From the NCBI GenBank assembly GCA_019234035.1, contig JAFALX010000315.1, positions 1 through 7,788 on the forward strand: a DNA stretch of 7,788 nucleotides, written 5' to 3'. This DNA is from Candidatus Dormiibacterota bacterium. Its GTDB lineage: Bacteria > Chloroflexota > Dormibacteria > Aeolococcales > Aeolococcaceae. Numbering within the stretch: the first letter of the stretch is position 1; each line of letters begins with the position of its first letter. Below, in pieces: positions 1 through 7,339 of the stretch. Under the pieces are notes generated by a model, which searched no databases, had not been told where the DNA came from, and saw only the letters and a program-made list of their open reading frames with translations. The position numbers and the translations under genes are program-made.

Positions 1-1
1 C

Positions 2-82
2 CCGCGGCAGCACCGGCTGCGACGAACCATCGCGGGGCGGGCACCGGCACCATCTTCGCGACTGCACTCGGACGCCCGCTGA
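2..82 (+). CDS. Possible C-terminal tail of an upstream gene (partial)
   Basis: From the left edge a frame is open for 26 codons and ends at TGA 80-82, one base before the flippase ATG at 84. Such tight stop/start spacing is typical of operons, and most third positions are G or C. The encoded tail is rich in Arg, Ala and Pro and has no recognisable motif, so no product can be named. The other two plus frames are also open here, so the choice of this frame rests mainly on where its stop lies. Confidence 0.3.
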   Translation, partial: PRQHRLRRTIAGRAPAPSSRLHSDAR

Positions 83-83
83 C

Positions 84-1343
84 ATGCGGCTGCCGGCTGC
101 AGCGCTGCGCTGGGGAGCGGGCGATCAGGCGCTGTCGAGCGTTACGAATTTCGCAATCCTGGTCGTCGTTGCCCGCTCCGCGGGCCCTGTCGATCTCGGT
201 GTATTCGCCATCTTCACTGCGGGCTATTCCACCGTCACCTACGTCAACGAGAGCCTCGTGTCGGAACCGTTCATCGTGCGCCATACGGCGATCGCACGCG
301 AGGCGTGGCGCGCGCGCGTCCGTGAGGCGACCGCGGCGTCGGTTGCGCTCGGGGCGCTGTGCTCGTTGGCGCTGCTGATCAGCGCGTTCATCGCAGGCGG
401 CACTCTCGGCGGTCTGCTGTTGCTCGGGGCGGTGTGTGCGCCTGCACTGCTTGTGCAGGACACGATCCGCTTCGCGTTCTTCGCGGCCGGCCGGCAGCGC
501 ACTGCGTTCTGCAACGACCTGCTCTGGGGCGTTCTCCAGCTCGCCGGCTATCTCATCGTGCATGCGACGCACACGCACTCGCTCGTCGCCGTGGTCGCGA
601 CGTGGGCCGGCGCCGGTGCCGTCGCCGGCTGCGCCGGGCTCTGGCAGGCGCGCGCGCTGCCGCAGATGTCCAGGACCGTCGCGTGGCTGCGTGCACATCA
701 CGACCTGTGGCGCTTCATCCTGCTCGAGCGGCTGTCCGGCCAGGGCGCAATGTACCTTTCGCTCGTCGGGATCGGCGCCTTCGCCGGCCTCAGCGCGGTC
801 GCTGCGGTGCGCGCGGCGCAATCGCTGTTCGGGCCGCTCTACATCACGCTCAACGCGGTGCGGATCGTCATGCTGCCGTCGCTCGTCGCGACGTCGGGCG
901 ACCGGCGGCGCCGGCGCGTGCACATGACCGTGCTGTTCACGGTGCTCATCGCCGCGGCCTGCGGTGCGGTGATCACGTTCCTTCCCGGCCCTGTCGGCAG
1001 GGCGTTGTTCGGCGCCACCTGGCCGCTGGTCGCGCCGCTGCTCCTCTTCGTCTCGCTCAGCCGCATCACGGGCAGCGCCGCCGAGGCCTGGCGGCTGGGC
1101 CTGCTCTCGGGTGCCAGCGTGCGCCGCAGCCTCGCCGCCCGAGTGGCGCTGGCGACGGCGCTGATCATCGGTACCGCCGCCGGCGCCGCGCTGGCAGGCG
1201 CGCGCGGGGCGGTCGTCGCCGAGGCGATCGTGTTCCCCCTCGGCGCGGCCCTGTTCTTCCGCCAGTTCCTCGTGTCGACGCGGAGCACCAGCGCAGGGGC
1301 GCGGATGCGTGCTTTGCTCGTCGACGCCGAGATGCTCGGATGA
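84..1343 (+). CDS. Wzx-type polysaccharide flippase (lipid-linked oligosaccharide translocase)
   Basis: This is a 419-residue polytopic inner-membrane protein, the usual size for Wzx/MOP-superfamily flippases, which move undecaprenyl-diphosphate-linked repeat units to the outer face of the membrane. The N-terminus reads GDQALSSVTNFAILVVVARS (about residues 13-32), the typical Wzx opening in which the first helix is followed by an Ala-Arg-Ser and Gly-Pro turn. About 12 hydrophobic segments can be traced, near residues 17-33, 38-58, 86-105, 107-130, 143-160, 165-188, 222-240, 250-268, 280-303, 308-328, 350-372 and 375-397. An Arg-rich cytoplasmic loop lies near 275-280. The frame is open to the left edge, but the upstream translation is hydrophilic and His/Arg-rich, so ATG 84 is preferred. 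No strong Shine-Dalgarno is visible and translation may be coupled to an upstream gene. The stop TGA 1341-1343 overlaps an ATG at 1340 (ATGA), in the frame of the downstream polymerase. The transported glycan cannot be told from sequence. Confidence 0.85.
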   Translation: MRLPAAALRWGAGDQALSSVTNFAILVVVARSAGPVDLGVFAIFTAGYSTVTYVNESLVSEPFIVRHTAIAREAWRARVREATAASVALGALCSLALLISAFIAGGTLGGLLLLGAVCAPALLVQDTIRFAFFAAGRQRTAFCNDLLWGVLQLAGYLIVHATHTHSLVAVVATWAGAGAVAGCAGLWQARALPQMSRTVAWLRAHHDLWRFILLERLSGQGAMYLSLVGIGAFAGLSAVAAVRAAQSLFGPLYITLNAVRIVMLPSLVATSGDRRRRRVHMTVLFTVLIAAACGAVITFLPGPVGRALFGATWPLVAPLLLFVSLSRITGSAAEAWRLGLLSGASVRRSLAARVALATALIIGTAAGAALAGARGAVVAEAIVFPLGAALFFRQFLVSTRSTSAGARMRALLVDAEMLG

Positions 1344-1441
1344 CCGCCGGCATGGTCGCGAAGCTGCAACCGCGTGTTCGGGCGCGGACCGTCGCCGACA
1401 TCATGCCGGCGATGACGGCGACTCTCGTGGTGCGGGGCTAG
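1340..1441 (+). CDS. 33-codon ORF in frame with the polymerase: leader ORF or amber-severed 5' end
   Basis: ATG 1340-1342 overlaps the flippase TGA as ATGA. The frame runs 33 codons to TAG 1439-1441 and is the same frame as the polymerase that starts at GTG 1451. About 29 of the 33 codons end in G or C, so the stretch has the codon bias of a real gene. The peptide starts MTAGMVAKLQPRVRAR: a basic, non-hydrophobic segment that would suit the cytoplasmic N-terminus of a membrane protein whose first helix begins just after the TAG. Three readings are possible: the true 5' end of the polymerase gene cut by a nonsense codon, a short coupled leader ORF from which ribosomes re-initiate at GTG 1451, or a sequencing error. 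The sequence alone does not decide between them. Confidence 0.45.
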   Translation: MTAGMVAKLQPRVRARTVADIMPAMTATLVVRG

Positions 1442-1450
1442 CGACCCGCC

Positions 1451-2815
1451 GTGGGTGCAGCCGCGGGCATCGGCCTGGTGGGCGCCGCCCTGGTGCTTGC
1501 CACCGTCAGGGGTGGCGTCCGGATCGCGGGCGCGCTGCTGCTCGGGCTCGGGCTTGTCACGGTGAGCTGGAACGCCGTCCGCATCGGGCCGTTCCAGCCC
1601 GGCGACCTCTTCCTGCTCGGCGCGGCCGTGCTCCTCTTCTTCGAGGGGCTGCGCCACCGCCGCGCCCCGTGGCTGCCGGCACTCATGCTCACCGGCGCCG
1701 CGCTGATCGCCGCCAGCTGCCTGCTCACCGCCCTCGGGCCGCCGTCGCCGTCGTATTTGAGCGGTCGCGTGCTGTTCGTCAACCCGTACGTCCAGTACGG
1801 CCTGCACACCCTGACCAGCGGCAACAACCTGGTGCAGGGCGCGCAGTTCCTGATCGCGCTCGTGCTGCTGCCGGTCGTGGTGCAGCTCCTGCAGCCGACG
1901 TCGCACGAGGTGCGCTGGCTGGCCGCGATGTGGGCGATGTCGGCGCTGCTGAGCGCGATCGTCGCGATCGGCGACGCCACCGGGATCTCGCACGTCAGCC
2001 GCGACCTGCTCGGCTACGTGGTCGGCGGTGGCCGCTACGCGGGCCTCTCGATCCAGCCCAACCACCTCGCGGTCGCGCTCATCCTGGTCACACCGGTGGT
2101 GCTCAGCTGGGTCGCATCCACGAGCAAAGCCATGCGCGTGGTCTCCGTGCCGGCCATGCTGGTGCTCTTCGGCGGGGTGCTGCTCACCGGGTCGCGCGGC
2201 GGTCTGGTCGGCATGCTGCTCGCCGCAGGCCTGACGATCGTGCTCGTGCCGGAGCTGCGCCCACCGCCGCGCGTGCTCGCCGTCGTGCTCCCGGTGCTCG
2301 GGCTGGTGGCGCTCGGCGTCGGCGCCTCGGTGCTTGCCGACATCGCCACGCAGTCGCGGCTCGCGGCGGGCCTCGGCGATCTCAGCGACGCGCAGCGGTC
2401 CGTGCTGCAGTCGCAGGCGATCGCCGATTTCAGCCTCAGCCCGCTGCACGGCATCGGGTTCGACCACATCGACGAGGCGCATCAGGTCTTCCTGCAGCTG
2501 CTCGCGGCCGGGGGCGTGATCGGCCTTGCCGGCTACGGCCTGTACTGGATCGGGGTGCTGCGCGCCGGCGTCTTCGCGCGCCGGTTCGAGCCCGCACTCG
2601 CGTCCGTGCTCCTGGTCTCGGCGGTGTCGTTCCTCGCCATCAGCCTGGTCGAGAACCAGGTCACCGACCGCTATCTGTACGTGCCCGCGGCCCTGATCGT
2701 TGGGCTGGCCGCGGTCAGGCGGCGCGAGGGGGCCGCGAGGCGGACGTCGCGCCGCGCAGTGGCGAGCTGGTCTCCGCTGTCTGCTCGGCGCCAACCCGGC
2801 GGAACAATGCATTGA
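1451..2815 (+). CDS. Wzy/WaaL-family O-antigen polymerase or ligase
   Basis: The 454-residue polytopic membrane protein belongs to the O-antigen ligase/polymerase family, which polymerises or transfers lipid-linked glycan units on the outer face of the membrane. Ten or more hydrophobic segments are visible. Family landmarks appear in order: GRYAGLSIQPNHLA (about 194-207, the Asn-Pro-Asn-like motif before a helix), TGSRGG (246-251) at the start of the Wzy_C core, a large exposed loop (about 295-340), and DEAHQVFLQLLAAGG (341-355), whose His matches the conserved His of the family's H-N-x-x-L region. The annotated start is GTG 1451, the first possible start after the in-frame TAG 1439-1441; no good Shine-Dalgarno precedes it. 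Without that TAG the protein would begin at 1340 and have about 491 residues. The last ~30 residues are Arg-rich and hydrophilic and overlap the convergent methyltransferase gene. With a flippase directly upstream, a Wzy role is more likely than ligation to lipid A. Polymerase and ligase cannot be separated by sequence. Confidence 0.82.
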   Translation: MGAAAGIGLVGAALVLATVRGGVRIAGALLLGLGLVTVSWNAVRIGPFQPGDLFLLGAAVLLFFEGLRHRRAPWLPALMLTGAALIAASCLLTALGPPSPSYLSGRVLFVNPYVQYGLHTLTSGNNLVQGAQFLIALVLLPVVVQLLQPTSHEVRWLAAMWAMSALLSAIVAIGDATGISHVSRDLLGYVVGGGRYAGLSIQPNHLAVALILVTPVVLSWVASTSKAMRVVSVPAMLVLFGGVLLTGSRGGLVGMLLAAGLTIVLVPELRPPPRVLAVVLPVLGLVALGVGASVLADIATQSRLAAGLGDLSDAQRSVLQSQAIADFSLSPLHGIGFDHIDEAHQVFLQLLAAGGVIGLAGYGLYWIGVLRAGVFARRFEPALASVLLVSAVSFLAISLVENQVTDRYLYVPAALIVGLAAVRRREGAARRTSRRAVASWSPLSARRQPGGTMH

Positions 2816-3524
2816 CCTGCAGCAGGTCCTGCGACACGCGGTCGTAGAAGACCCGCTCGAGGTCGCACAGCGTGAACCCTGCGTCACGCAGGTGGTTGGT
2901 CACCTCGTCCCAGGTCGGCGCGCCCTCGTAGAGCTGGACCAGGCTGAGCTCGACCTCACACGCGACCGTCTCCTTCAAAAACCGATTGGCGCCACGCAGC
3001 GCGGAGAGCTCGCAACCCTGGAGGTCGAGCTTCAGGAAGTAGGGACGGGGCGCCCCGAGGTCGTGGTGCAGCTCGTCGAGCGTTGACGTGGTCACGGTCT
3101 CCTCGCCGCTGACCTCGCTGCTCGGCGCGGCCTCGACGTGGCGATCGAGCATCGGCAGCAGCGAGATGCTCTGACTGTTGCGGGTCACGTGCAGCACGCG
3201 CTCGCCCGCTGCCTCGGCGACCGCGGTGCGCAGCGCATGCCAGGCGTTGTCGTGCTCCGTGCGCATCCAGAGGTCGTGAAACGCGGTGCTTCCCGGCTCG
3301 ATGGAGATGACGCGGCCGCGGTAGCCGCCGCGGCGCACCGCCGTGGCGTATTGGCCGATGTTGGCACCGACGTCCCACACGGTGGCGACGCCGGCGGTGC
3401 GGATCAGATGGTCGCGGTGCTGCGAGAAGCTGCCGGTGTACGCGCCGATCTCGACGCCCATGACGCCGAGCGCGCTGCGCACCTGGCGCTTGAGTCCGGT
3501 GGGAGCGCGATCGCGCAGGTTCAT
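2715..3524 (-). CDS. FkbM-family SAM-dependent methyltransferase
   Basis: This 269-residue soluble protein has the FkbM-type class I methyltransferase fold, which methylates hydroxyls and in polysaccharide loci usually acts on a sugar. The SAM-binding motif I is VWDVGANIGQYA (residues 49-60), followed by the acidic ribose contact in ISIEPG (Glu76). The family-typical KLDLQGCE lies at 165-172, and the domain closes near VNALFRR (237-243). The remaining C-terminal ~26 residues are Ser/Pro/Arg-rich, look disordered, and lie in the overlap with the convergent polymerase gene. The ATG (3522-3524) overlaps the TGA of the glycosyltransferase as ATGA, so the two are probably translationally coupled. 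It appears to be the last gene of the minus-strand operon. Methylation of the sugar added by the neighbouring glycosyltransferase is a reasonable inference; the position methylated is unknown. Confidence 0.88.
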   Translation of the reverse strand: MNLRDRAPTGLKRQVRSALGVMGVEIGAYTGSFSQHRDHLIRTAGVATVWDVGANIGQYATAVRRGGYRGRVISIEPGSTAFHDLWMRTEHDNAWHALRTAVAEAAGERVLHVTRNSQSISLLPMLDRHVEAAPSSEVSGEETVTTSTLDELHHDLGAPRPYFLKLDLQGCELSALRGANRFLKETVACEVELSLVQLYEGAPTWDEVTNHLRDAGFTLCDLERVFYDRVSQDLLQVNALFRRVGAEQTAETSSPLRGATSASRPPRAA

Positions 3525-4750
3525 GCCGCCTTGCTCGGCTGTGCGGCGACGGGCGCAGCAGACGCGCGATGCAGCACGTCCTCGAACTCGGCGGCGCGCG
3601 CCTCGATGTCGAAGGTGGTCTCTGCATAGCGCCGCGCCGCGTTACCAAACATGCGGCGCGTGCGGGCGTTCTGCAGCAGCGCGACCACCGCCTCAGTGGC
3701 GCCACATTCATCGCCGGGCGCCACCAGCACCGCGCCGTGGCTCGCGCGCAGGGTGGCGGCGGCGGCGTTCTCCGGGGGCAGCACCGACACGATGGGGCGC
3801 TTGGCGCACAGGTATGTGAGCACCTTGGACGGCACCGAGTAGCGTCCGGCGCCGGGCTCCAGGATGGCGAGGAGCACATCGGCGGCGGCCAGCATGTCCG
3901 GCAGCGACTCATACGGCTGGTAGTCGAGCAGGAGGATGTTGTTCGCGCCGGTGCGGGCCATCTCCGCGTCGAGCCACTCGCGGCCCCGGCCCTCCGAGGC
4001 GACGACGAGCCGTGCGCGAGGCACCGAGCGCCGCAGCGCGGCGGCCATGTTCATGAAGAGCGCCGGGTTGTGCTTGAGCCCGAGGGTGCCGGCGTAGAGC
4101 ACCACGGGGCGCCCGACCAACCCATGCGCGCGCGCCCACTCGTTGCTCCGCGGACGTACCGGCAGCTCCGGCAGCGGCGCCCAGTTGGGAATCACCGTGG
4201 AGCGTTCGGCCACTCCCCAGCGCCGCAGCGTGGGCATGAAATGGTCAGTGATGGCCACAATTGCCGCGGACTGGCGGGCAACACGGCGCTCGAGCCCTGC
4301 CGCGGTGAGCGCGAAGGGCTGGCCGGCGACGCCGAGGCGTTGCGCGGCCACGTGCGCGATCGCCGCGCTGTACACGTCCTGCTGCCAGAAGACCATGGGG
4401 ATGCCGGCGCGAGCGCAGGTGTCGGCGGCGACGGCGTGCGCCAGCAGTGGCGTGTTGCAGAACACCGCGACGTCGGGACGCAGACGGCGCAGCCGCCGGC
4501 CCAGCATGCGGCCGTACGCGATCTCCTGGAGCACGCGGCGGCCCGGCGCGTAGCGCTGGAACTGCGATCCCATCGACAAGGCGGACACGCTGAAGGTCGG
4601 GGGGTCGAACGGCGTGCGCGCCAGTGCGCCCTTGCCGGTGGCGTACGAGCTGCAGTGCCAGTGCGCCACCTCGTGGCCGCGACGCGCCAGCTCGCGGCTC
4701 AGCTGCACCTGGAACGGATGCCCCGAATAGTCGTGCATCAGCACCCGCAT
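3521..4750 (-). CDS. Family 4 (GT-B) glycosyltransferase, WcaI-like
   Basis: The cytoplasmic glycosyltransferase would add a sugar from a nucleotide donor to the growing lipid-linked oligosaccharide. From the chosen start it has 409 residues, normal for GT4. The N-terminal Rossmann domain opens with MRVLMHDYSGHPFQVQLSRE, as in colanic-acid WcaI-type enzymes. FWQQDVYS (121-128) and VIPNW (186-190) follow. The C-terminal donor domain begins VVLYAGTLGLKHNP (216-229), has LLDYQPY (274-280), and carries SVPSKVLTYLCAKRPIVSVL (305-324), the GT4 donor-binding region. Start choice: ATG 4750 begins exactly at the first strand. An in-frame ATG at 4792 would add 14 Gly/Arg-rich residues and leave only 7 bases after the epimerase stop, so it is a real alternative. 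Neither has a strong Shine-Dalgarno. The stop overlaps the FkbM start as ATGA. The sugar specificity cannot be read from sequence; a GDP-sugar from the neighbouring epimerase is plausible but unproven. Confidence 0.88.
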   Translation of the reverse strand: MRVLMHDYSGHPFQVQLSRELARRGHEVAHWHCSSYATGKGALARTPFDPPTFSVSALSMGSQFQRYAPGRRVLQEIAYGRMLGRRLRRLRPDVAVFCNTPLLAHAVAADTCARAGIPMVFWQQDVYSAAIAHVAAQRLGVAGQPFALTAAGLERRVARQSAAIVAITDHFMPTLRRWGVAERSTVIPNWAPLPELPVRPRSNEWARAHGLVGRPVVLYAGTLGLKHNPALFMNMAAALRRSVPRARLVVASEGRGREWLDAEMARTGANNILLLDYQPYESLPDMLAAADVLLAILEPGAGRYSVPSKVLTYLCAKRPIVSVLPPENAAAATLRASHGAVLVAPGDECGATEAVVALLQNARTRRMFGNAARRYAETTFDIEARAAEFEDVLHRASAAPVAAQPSKAA

Positions 4751-4799
4751 CGCGTGCGTGGCCGGCCCCGAACCGCGTCCGTTCTGCCCCATGCTGCCG

Positions 4800-5837
4800 T
4801 TACGCCGTGGAGAGCACCGCGTCGCGGGCGTCGGGATCGAGCCGTCCGGCGCGGAGCTGGTCGTACACCCAGCCGAAGGTCTGCTCGAGCCCGTCACGCA
4901 GCGTCGTCGACGGCGCCCAGCCCAGCACTTCTCTGATCAACGTGTTGTCGCTGTTGCGGCCGCGCACGCCCTTGGGGGCGTCGACCTGGTACACGCGCTT
5001 GAGGCGCACGCCGGCGATCTCCTCGACGATCGTGACCACGTCGTCGATCGACACCAGCTCCTCGCTGCCGAGGTTGAGCGGGTCCTGGTGACCGCCGGAG
5101 AAGATGCGCAGCGTGCCATCGACGCAGTCGTCGATGTAGGTGAAGCTGCGCGTCTGCCTGCCGTCGCCCCAGATGTCGATCGTCTTATGGCCGAACAGCT
5201 TCGCCGCCGCGACCTTGCGGCAGATCGCCGCGGGCGCCTTCTCGCGGCCGCCGTCCCACGTGCCGTGGGGGCCGTAGACGTTGTGATAGCGAGCCGTGCG
5301 CGTGGCGAGCCCGAAGTCCTCGCTGAAGTGGCGGCACATGCGCTCGCTGAAGAGCTTCTCCCAGCCGTAGCCGTCCTCGGGAGCGGCGGGATAGGCGTCC
5401 TCCTCACGCAGCGCGGTCACGTCGGGACGGCGCTGCAGGCCGACGTTGTACACGCACGCGGAGGACGAGAAGAAGTAGCGCTCGACGCCGTGGCGCATCG
5501 CGCCGAGCAGCAGGTTGGTGTTGATGAGCACCGACAGCATGCAGCGCGCGCGGTTGGCCTCGATGAACCCCATGCCGCCCATGTCGGCCGCCAGGTTGAA
5601 CACCCAGCGCGCGTCCGTGGTCACGGCCTGGCAGACGATGGAGTCCCTGAGATCGGCCTCGAGGCAGCGCGCGTCAGCGGGCCGCTGATACCACTGATCC
5701 AGCGGCTTGCTGTCGACGGCGCGCACGTTGGTGAATCCCGAGCGCGCGAGATGCGCGACCAGGTGTCCGCCGATGAAGCCGCCCGCGCCGGTGACGACGA
5801 TCGCATCGTCCGTCGCGAGGCGGACCTCCGCGGCCAT
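4800..5837 (-). CDS. GDP-mannose 3,5-epimerase-like extended SDR enzyme
   Basis: This 345-residue cytoplasmic NAD-dependent epimerase resembles plant GDP-mannose 3,5-epimerase (GME), which makes GDP-L-galactose and GDP-L-gulose from GDP-mannose. The Rossmann motif is TGAGGFIGG (16-24). NLAADMGGMGFI (81-92) is identical, as I recall it, to the Arabidopsis segment. SSAC places Cys128, YGWEK gives Tyr157 and Lys161, and GTWDGGREKAPAA gives Lys200. The Arabidopsis catalytic residues are Cys145, Tyr174, Lys178 and Lys217, so the spacings (29, 33 and 72 residues) are the same here. WGDGRQTRSFTYID (223-236) and GVRGRNSDN (290-298) are also GME-like. Start: ATG 5835-5837 shares one base with the stop of the sugar transferase (TGATG), and the Rossmann fold begins about 12 residues later. 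The open frame continues far upstream but lies inside the transferase gene. Substrate identity is inferred from motif matching; a related GDP- or dTDP-sugar epimerase cannot be excluded. Confidence 0.87.
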   Translation of the reverse strand: MAAEVRLATDDAIVVTGAGGFIGGHLVAHLARSGFTNVRAVDSKPLDQWYQRPADARCLEADLRDSIVCQAVTTDARWVFNLAADMGGMGFIEANRARCMLSVLINTNLLLGAMRHGVERYFFSSSACVYNVGLQRRPDVTALREEDAYPAAPEDGYGWEKLFSERMCRHFSEDFGLATRTARYHNVYGPHGTWDGGREKAPAAICRKVAAAKLFGHKTIDIWGDGRQTRSFTYIDDCVDGTLRIFSGGHQDPLNLGSEELVSIDDVVTIVEEIAGVRLKRVYQVDAPKGVRGRNSDNTLIREVLGWAPSTTLRDGLEQTFGWVYDQLRAGRLDPDARDAVLSTA

Positions 5838-7339
5838 CAGTACGCACCCTCGCCGCGCAGCACGGTGACGCAGGTCTTGGCGAGCACCGCGAGATCGAGT
5901 CCGACCGACCAGTTGTCGACGTAGTGCAGGTCGAGACGCACGCTTTCCTCCCAGGAGAGATTTGCTCGGCCGCTGACCTGCCAGAGACCGGTGATTCCCG
6001 GTTTCACGAGCAGACGGCGGCGCACATCGGGGACGTACCGCTCCACCTCCGATGGCAGCGGCGGCCGGGGACCGACCAGAGACATGTCGCCGCAGACGAC
6101 GTTCCAGAGCTGCGGCAGCTCGTCCAACGACCAGCGACGCAGAAAGCCGCCGATCGGGGTGACGCGTGGATCGCGCCGCAGCTTGAACAACGGACCGTCG
6201 CGTTCGTTGAGCTCGTCGAGCAGCGAGCGCTGGAGCTCGGCGCCGTCGTACATGCTGCGGAACTTCAAGAGGCGAAACCTGCTGCCGTTGACGCCGACGC
6301 GCTCCTGGCGGTATAGGACGGGACCGCTGCTCGTCAGCTTCACGGCACCCGCAACGGCGATCAGCAGGGGCAGGAGCAGCACGAGGCTTGCAGAGCCCGC
6401 GACCCGGTCGATCGCTTCCTTGATGACGCGACGCGGACCGGTGAACTGCGGCTTCTCGACGCAGAGCAGCGGAAGCCCGGCGATTGGTCGTGAGGTGATG
6501 CGCGGCCCGGCAACGTCGGTGATCGCCGGCGCCAGCACGAGGTCGATATCGGTGCCCTCGAGCTCCCATGAGAGGCGGCGCAGCTGTCCTTCCGGAAGCA
6601 GATGCGTGGCGAGCACCGCGATCGTGTCGGCGCCGAGCTCCTGCGCCTGCAGCACCGCGTCATTGACGTCGGAGCCCGCCCAGCGCACGTTTGCCGGAAG
6701 TTGCGGCCGCCGGTCCTCCGCAGGGGTCATGGCCGCGACGACACGGAAGCCCGCGAAGGCCGCGCGGTTCATGTGCGCGGCAAGCCGGGACACATCCGAG
6801 GTGAGACCGATCGCCAGGACTCGATGCGCAACGCGGTCGCGGTTCAGATGGCGGTGCAGGGCGCGGCAGATCGCATAGCGCGCGACCAGCGTGACGACGG
6901 CGGCGCCGCTGATCGAGACGATGACGAGCGCGCGTGAGAGTCCGGCGTGCAGCGCGAACGAGACGATGGCCGAGATGGCGAGCATCCACACCATCCCGTT
7001 GATGACGCGGCGGCACTGCTCGGCGCCGTGCACGATGGCGCGACGGTCGTACGCTCCGGCGAAGCCCATCACCGCGAGCCACAGCGGCACCATCGCACCG
7101 GCGAACACCAGGTACGGAAGGGTCTCCTCGCCCGGCTGCACACCGAAGCGGACGGCGAGCGCGGCGAACGCCGCGATGGCGGCGGCCACGGCATCGGCCG
7201 CGAGGGCGAGCGCCGTCCAGTGTCCGAGGTTCACAGGAAGCGGCAGCCGCGGCGGGGCCTCGCTCACTGTCCCGACCGCGTCGAGAGTTGTCACGTTTCG
7301 ATCGCGAACCGTGCTCGCGATCATCAGGTCGCCGGCCAT
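5837..7339 (-). CDS. Polyprenyl-phosphate sugar-1-phosphate transferase (WbaP/CpsE/GumD type)
   Basis: The enzyme starts repeat-unit synthesis by moving a sugar-1-phosphate from a nucleotide sugar to undecaprenyl phosphate at the inner membrane. From the chosen start it has 500 residues, the usual size of the long subfamily. In order, it has four N-terminal membrane helices (about 44-63, 76-95, 115-132, 136-153), a CoA-binding-like Rossmann domain (about 171-280), a hydrophobic re-entrant helix (about 315-330), and the catalytic domain with KLTSSGPVLYRQERVG (334-349), KFRSM (359-363), the Asp-Glu pair in SLDELPQLWN (404-413), GDMSLVGPRP (417-426) and KPGITGLWQVSGR (446-458). Start choice: codons downstream of ATG 7339 show the strong G/C third-position bias, while the 22 codons up to the alternative GTG 7405 do not (about 10 of 22). 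An AGAGAG sits 7 bases before ATG 7339. It is the first gene of the minus-strand operon. Glucose or galactose is commonest for the family, but the sugar used here is unknown. Confidence 0.9.
   Translation of the reverse strand: MAGDLMIASTVRDRNVTTLDAVGTVSEAPPRLPLPVNLGHWTALALAADAVAAAIAAFAALAVRFGVQPGEETLPYLVFAGAMVPLWLAVMGFAGAYDRRAIVHGAEQCRRVINGMVWMLAISAIVSFALHAGLSRALVIVSISGAAVVTLVARYAICRALHRHLNRDRVAHRVLAIGLTSDVSRLAAHMNRAAFAGFRVVAAMTPAEDRRPQLPANVRWAGSDVNDAVLQAQELGADTIAVLATHLLPEGQLRRLSWELEGTDIDLVLAPAITDVAGPRITSRPIAGLPLLCVEKPQFTGPRRVIKEAIDRVAGSASLVLLLPLLIAVAGAVKLTSSGPVLYRQERVGVNGSRFRLLKFRSMYDGAELQRSLLDELNERDGPLFKLRRDPRVTPIGGFLRRWSLDELPQLWNVVCGDMSLVGPRPPLPSEVERYVPDVRRRLLVKPGITGLWQVSGRANLSWEESVRLDLHYVDNWSVGLDLAVLAKTCVTVLRGEGAY

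Noticed and set aside
2700..2830. Possible bidirectional terminator at the convergent gene ends
   Set aside because: The region is GC-rich and can form partial pairings, but I see no clean stem with a T-run on either strand.
839..2887. Very long open frame on the minus strand opposite the flippase and polymerase genes
   Set aside because: Its translation is rich in His, Arg, Asp, Gln and Ala without any domain, typical of an antisense shadow in high-GC DNA. The plus strand encodes clear membrane-protein families there.
3569..4936. 455-codon open frame on the plus strand opposite the glycosyltransferase
   Set aside because: The translation is Arg/His/Gly-rich and lacks motifs, while the minus strand carries complete GT4 motifs. 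It is a shadow frame.
4758..5924. 388-codon open frame on the plus strand opposite the epimerase
   Set aside because: Low-complexity Val/Ala/Asp/His-rich translation without a fold signature; the opposite strand holds intact GME-type motifs.
5838..6569. N-terminal extension of the epimerase frame to 589 residues
   Set aside because: The added region lies wholly inside the sugar transferase gene and translates to Arg-rich sequence without motifs. ATG 5837 with its TGATG overlap is the natural start.
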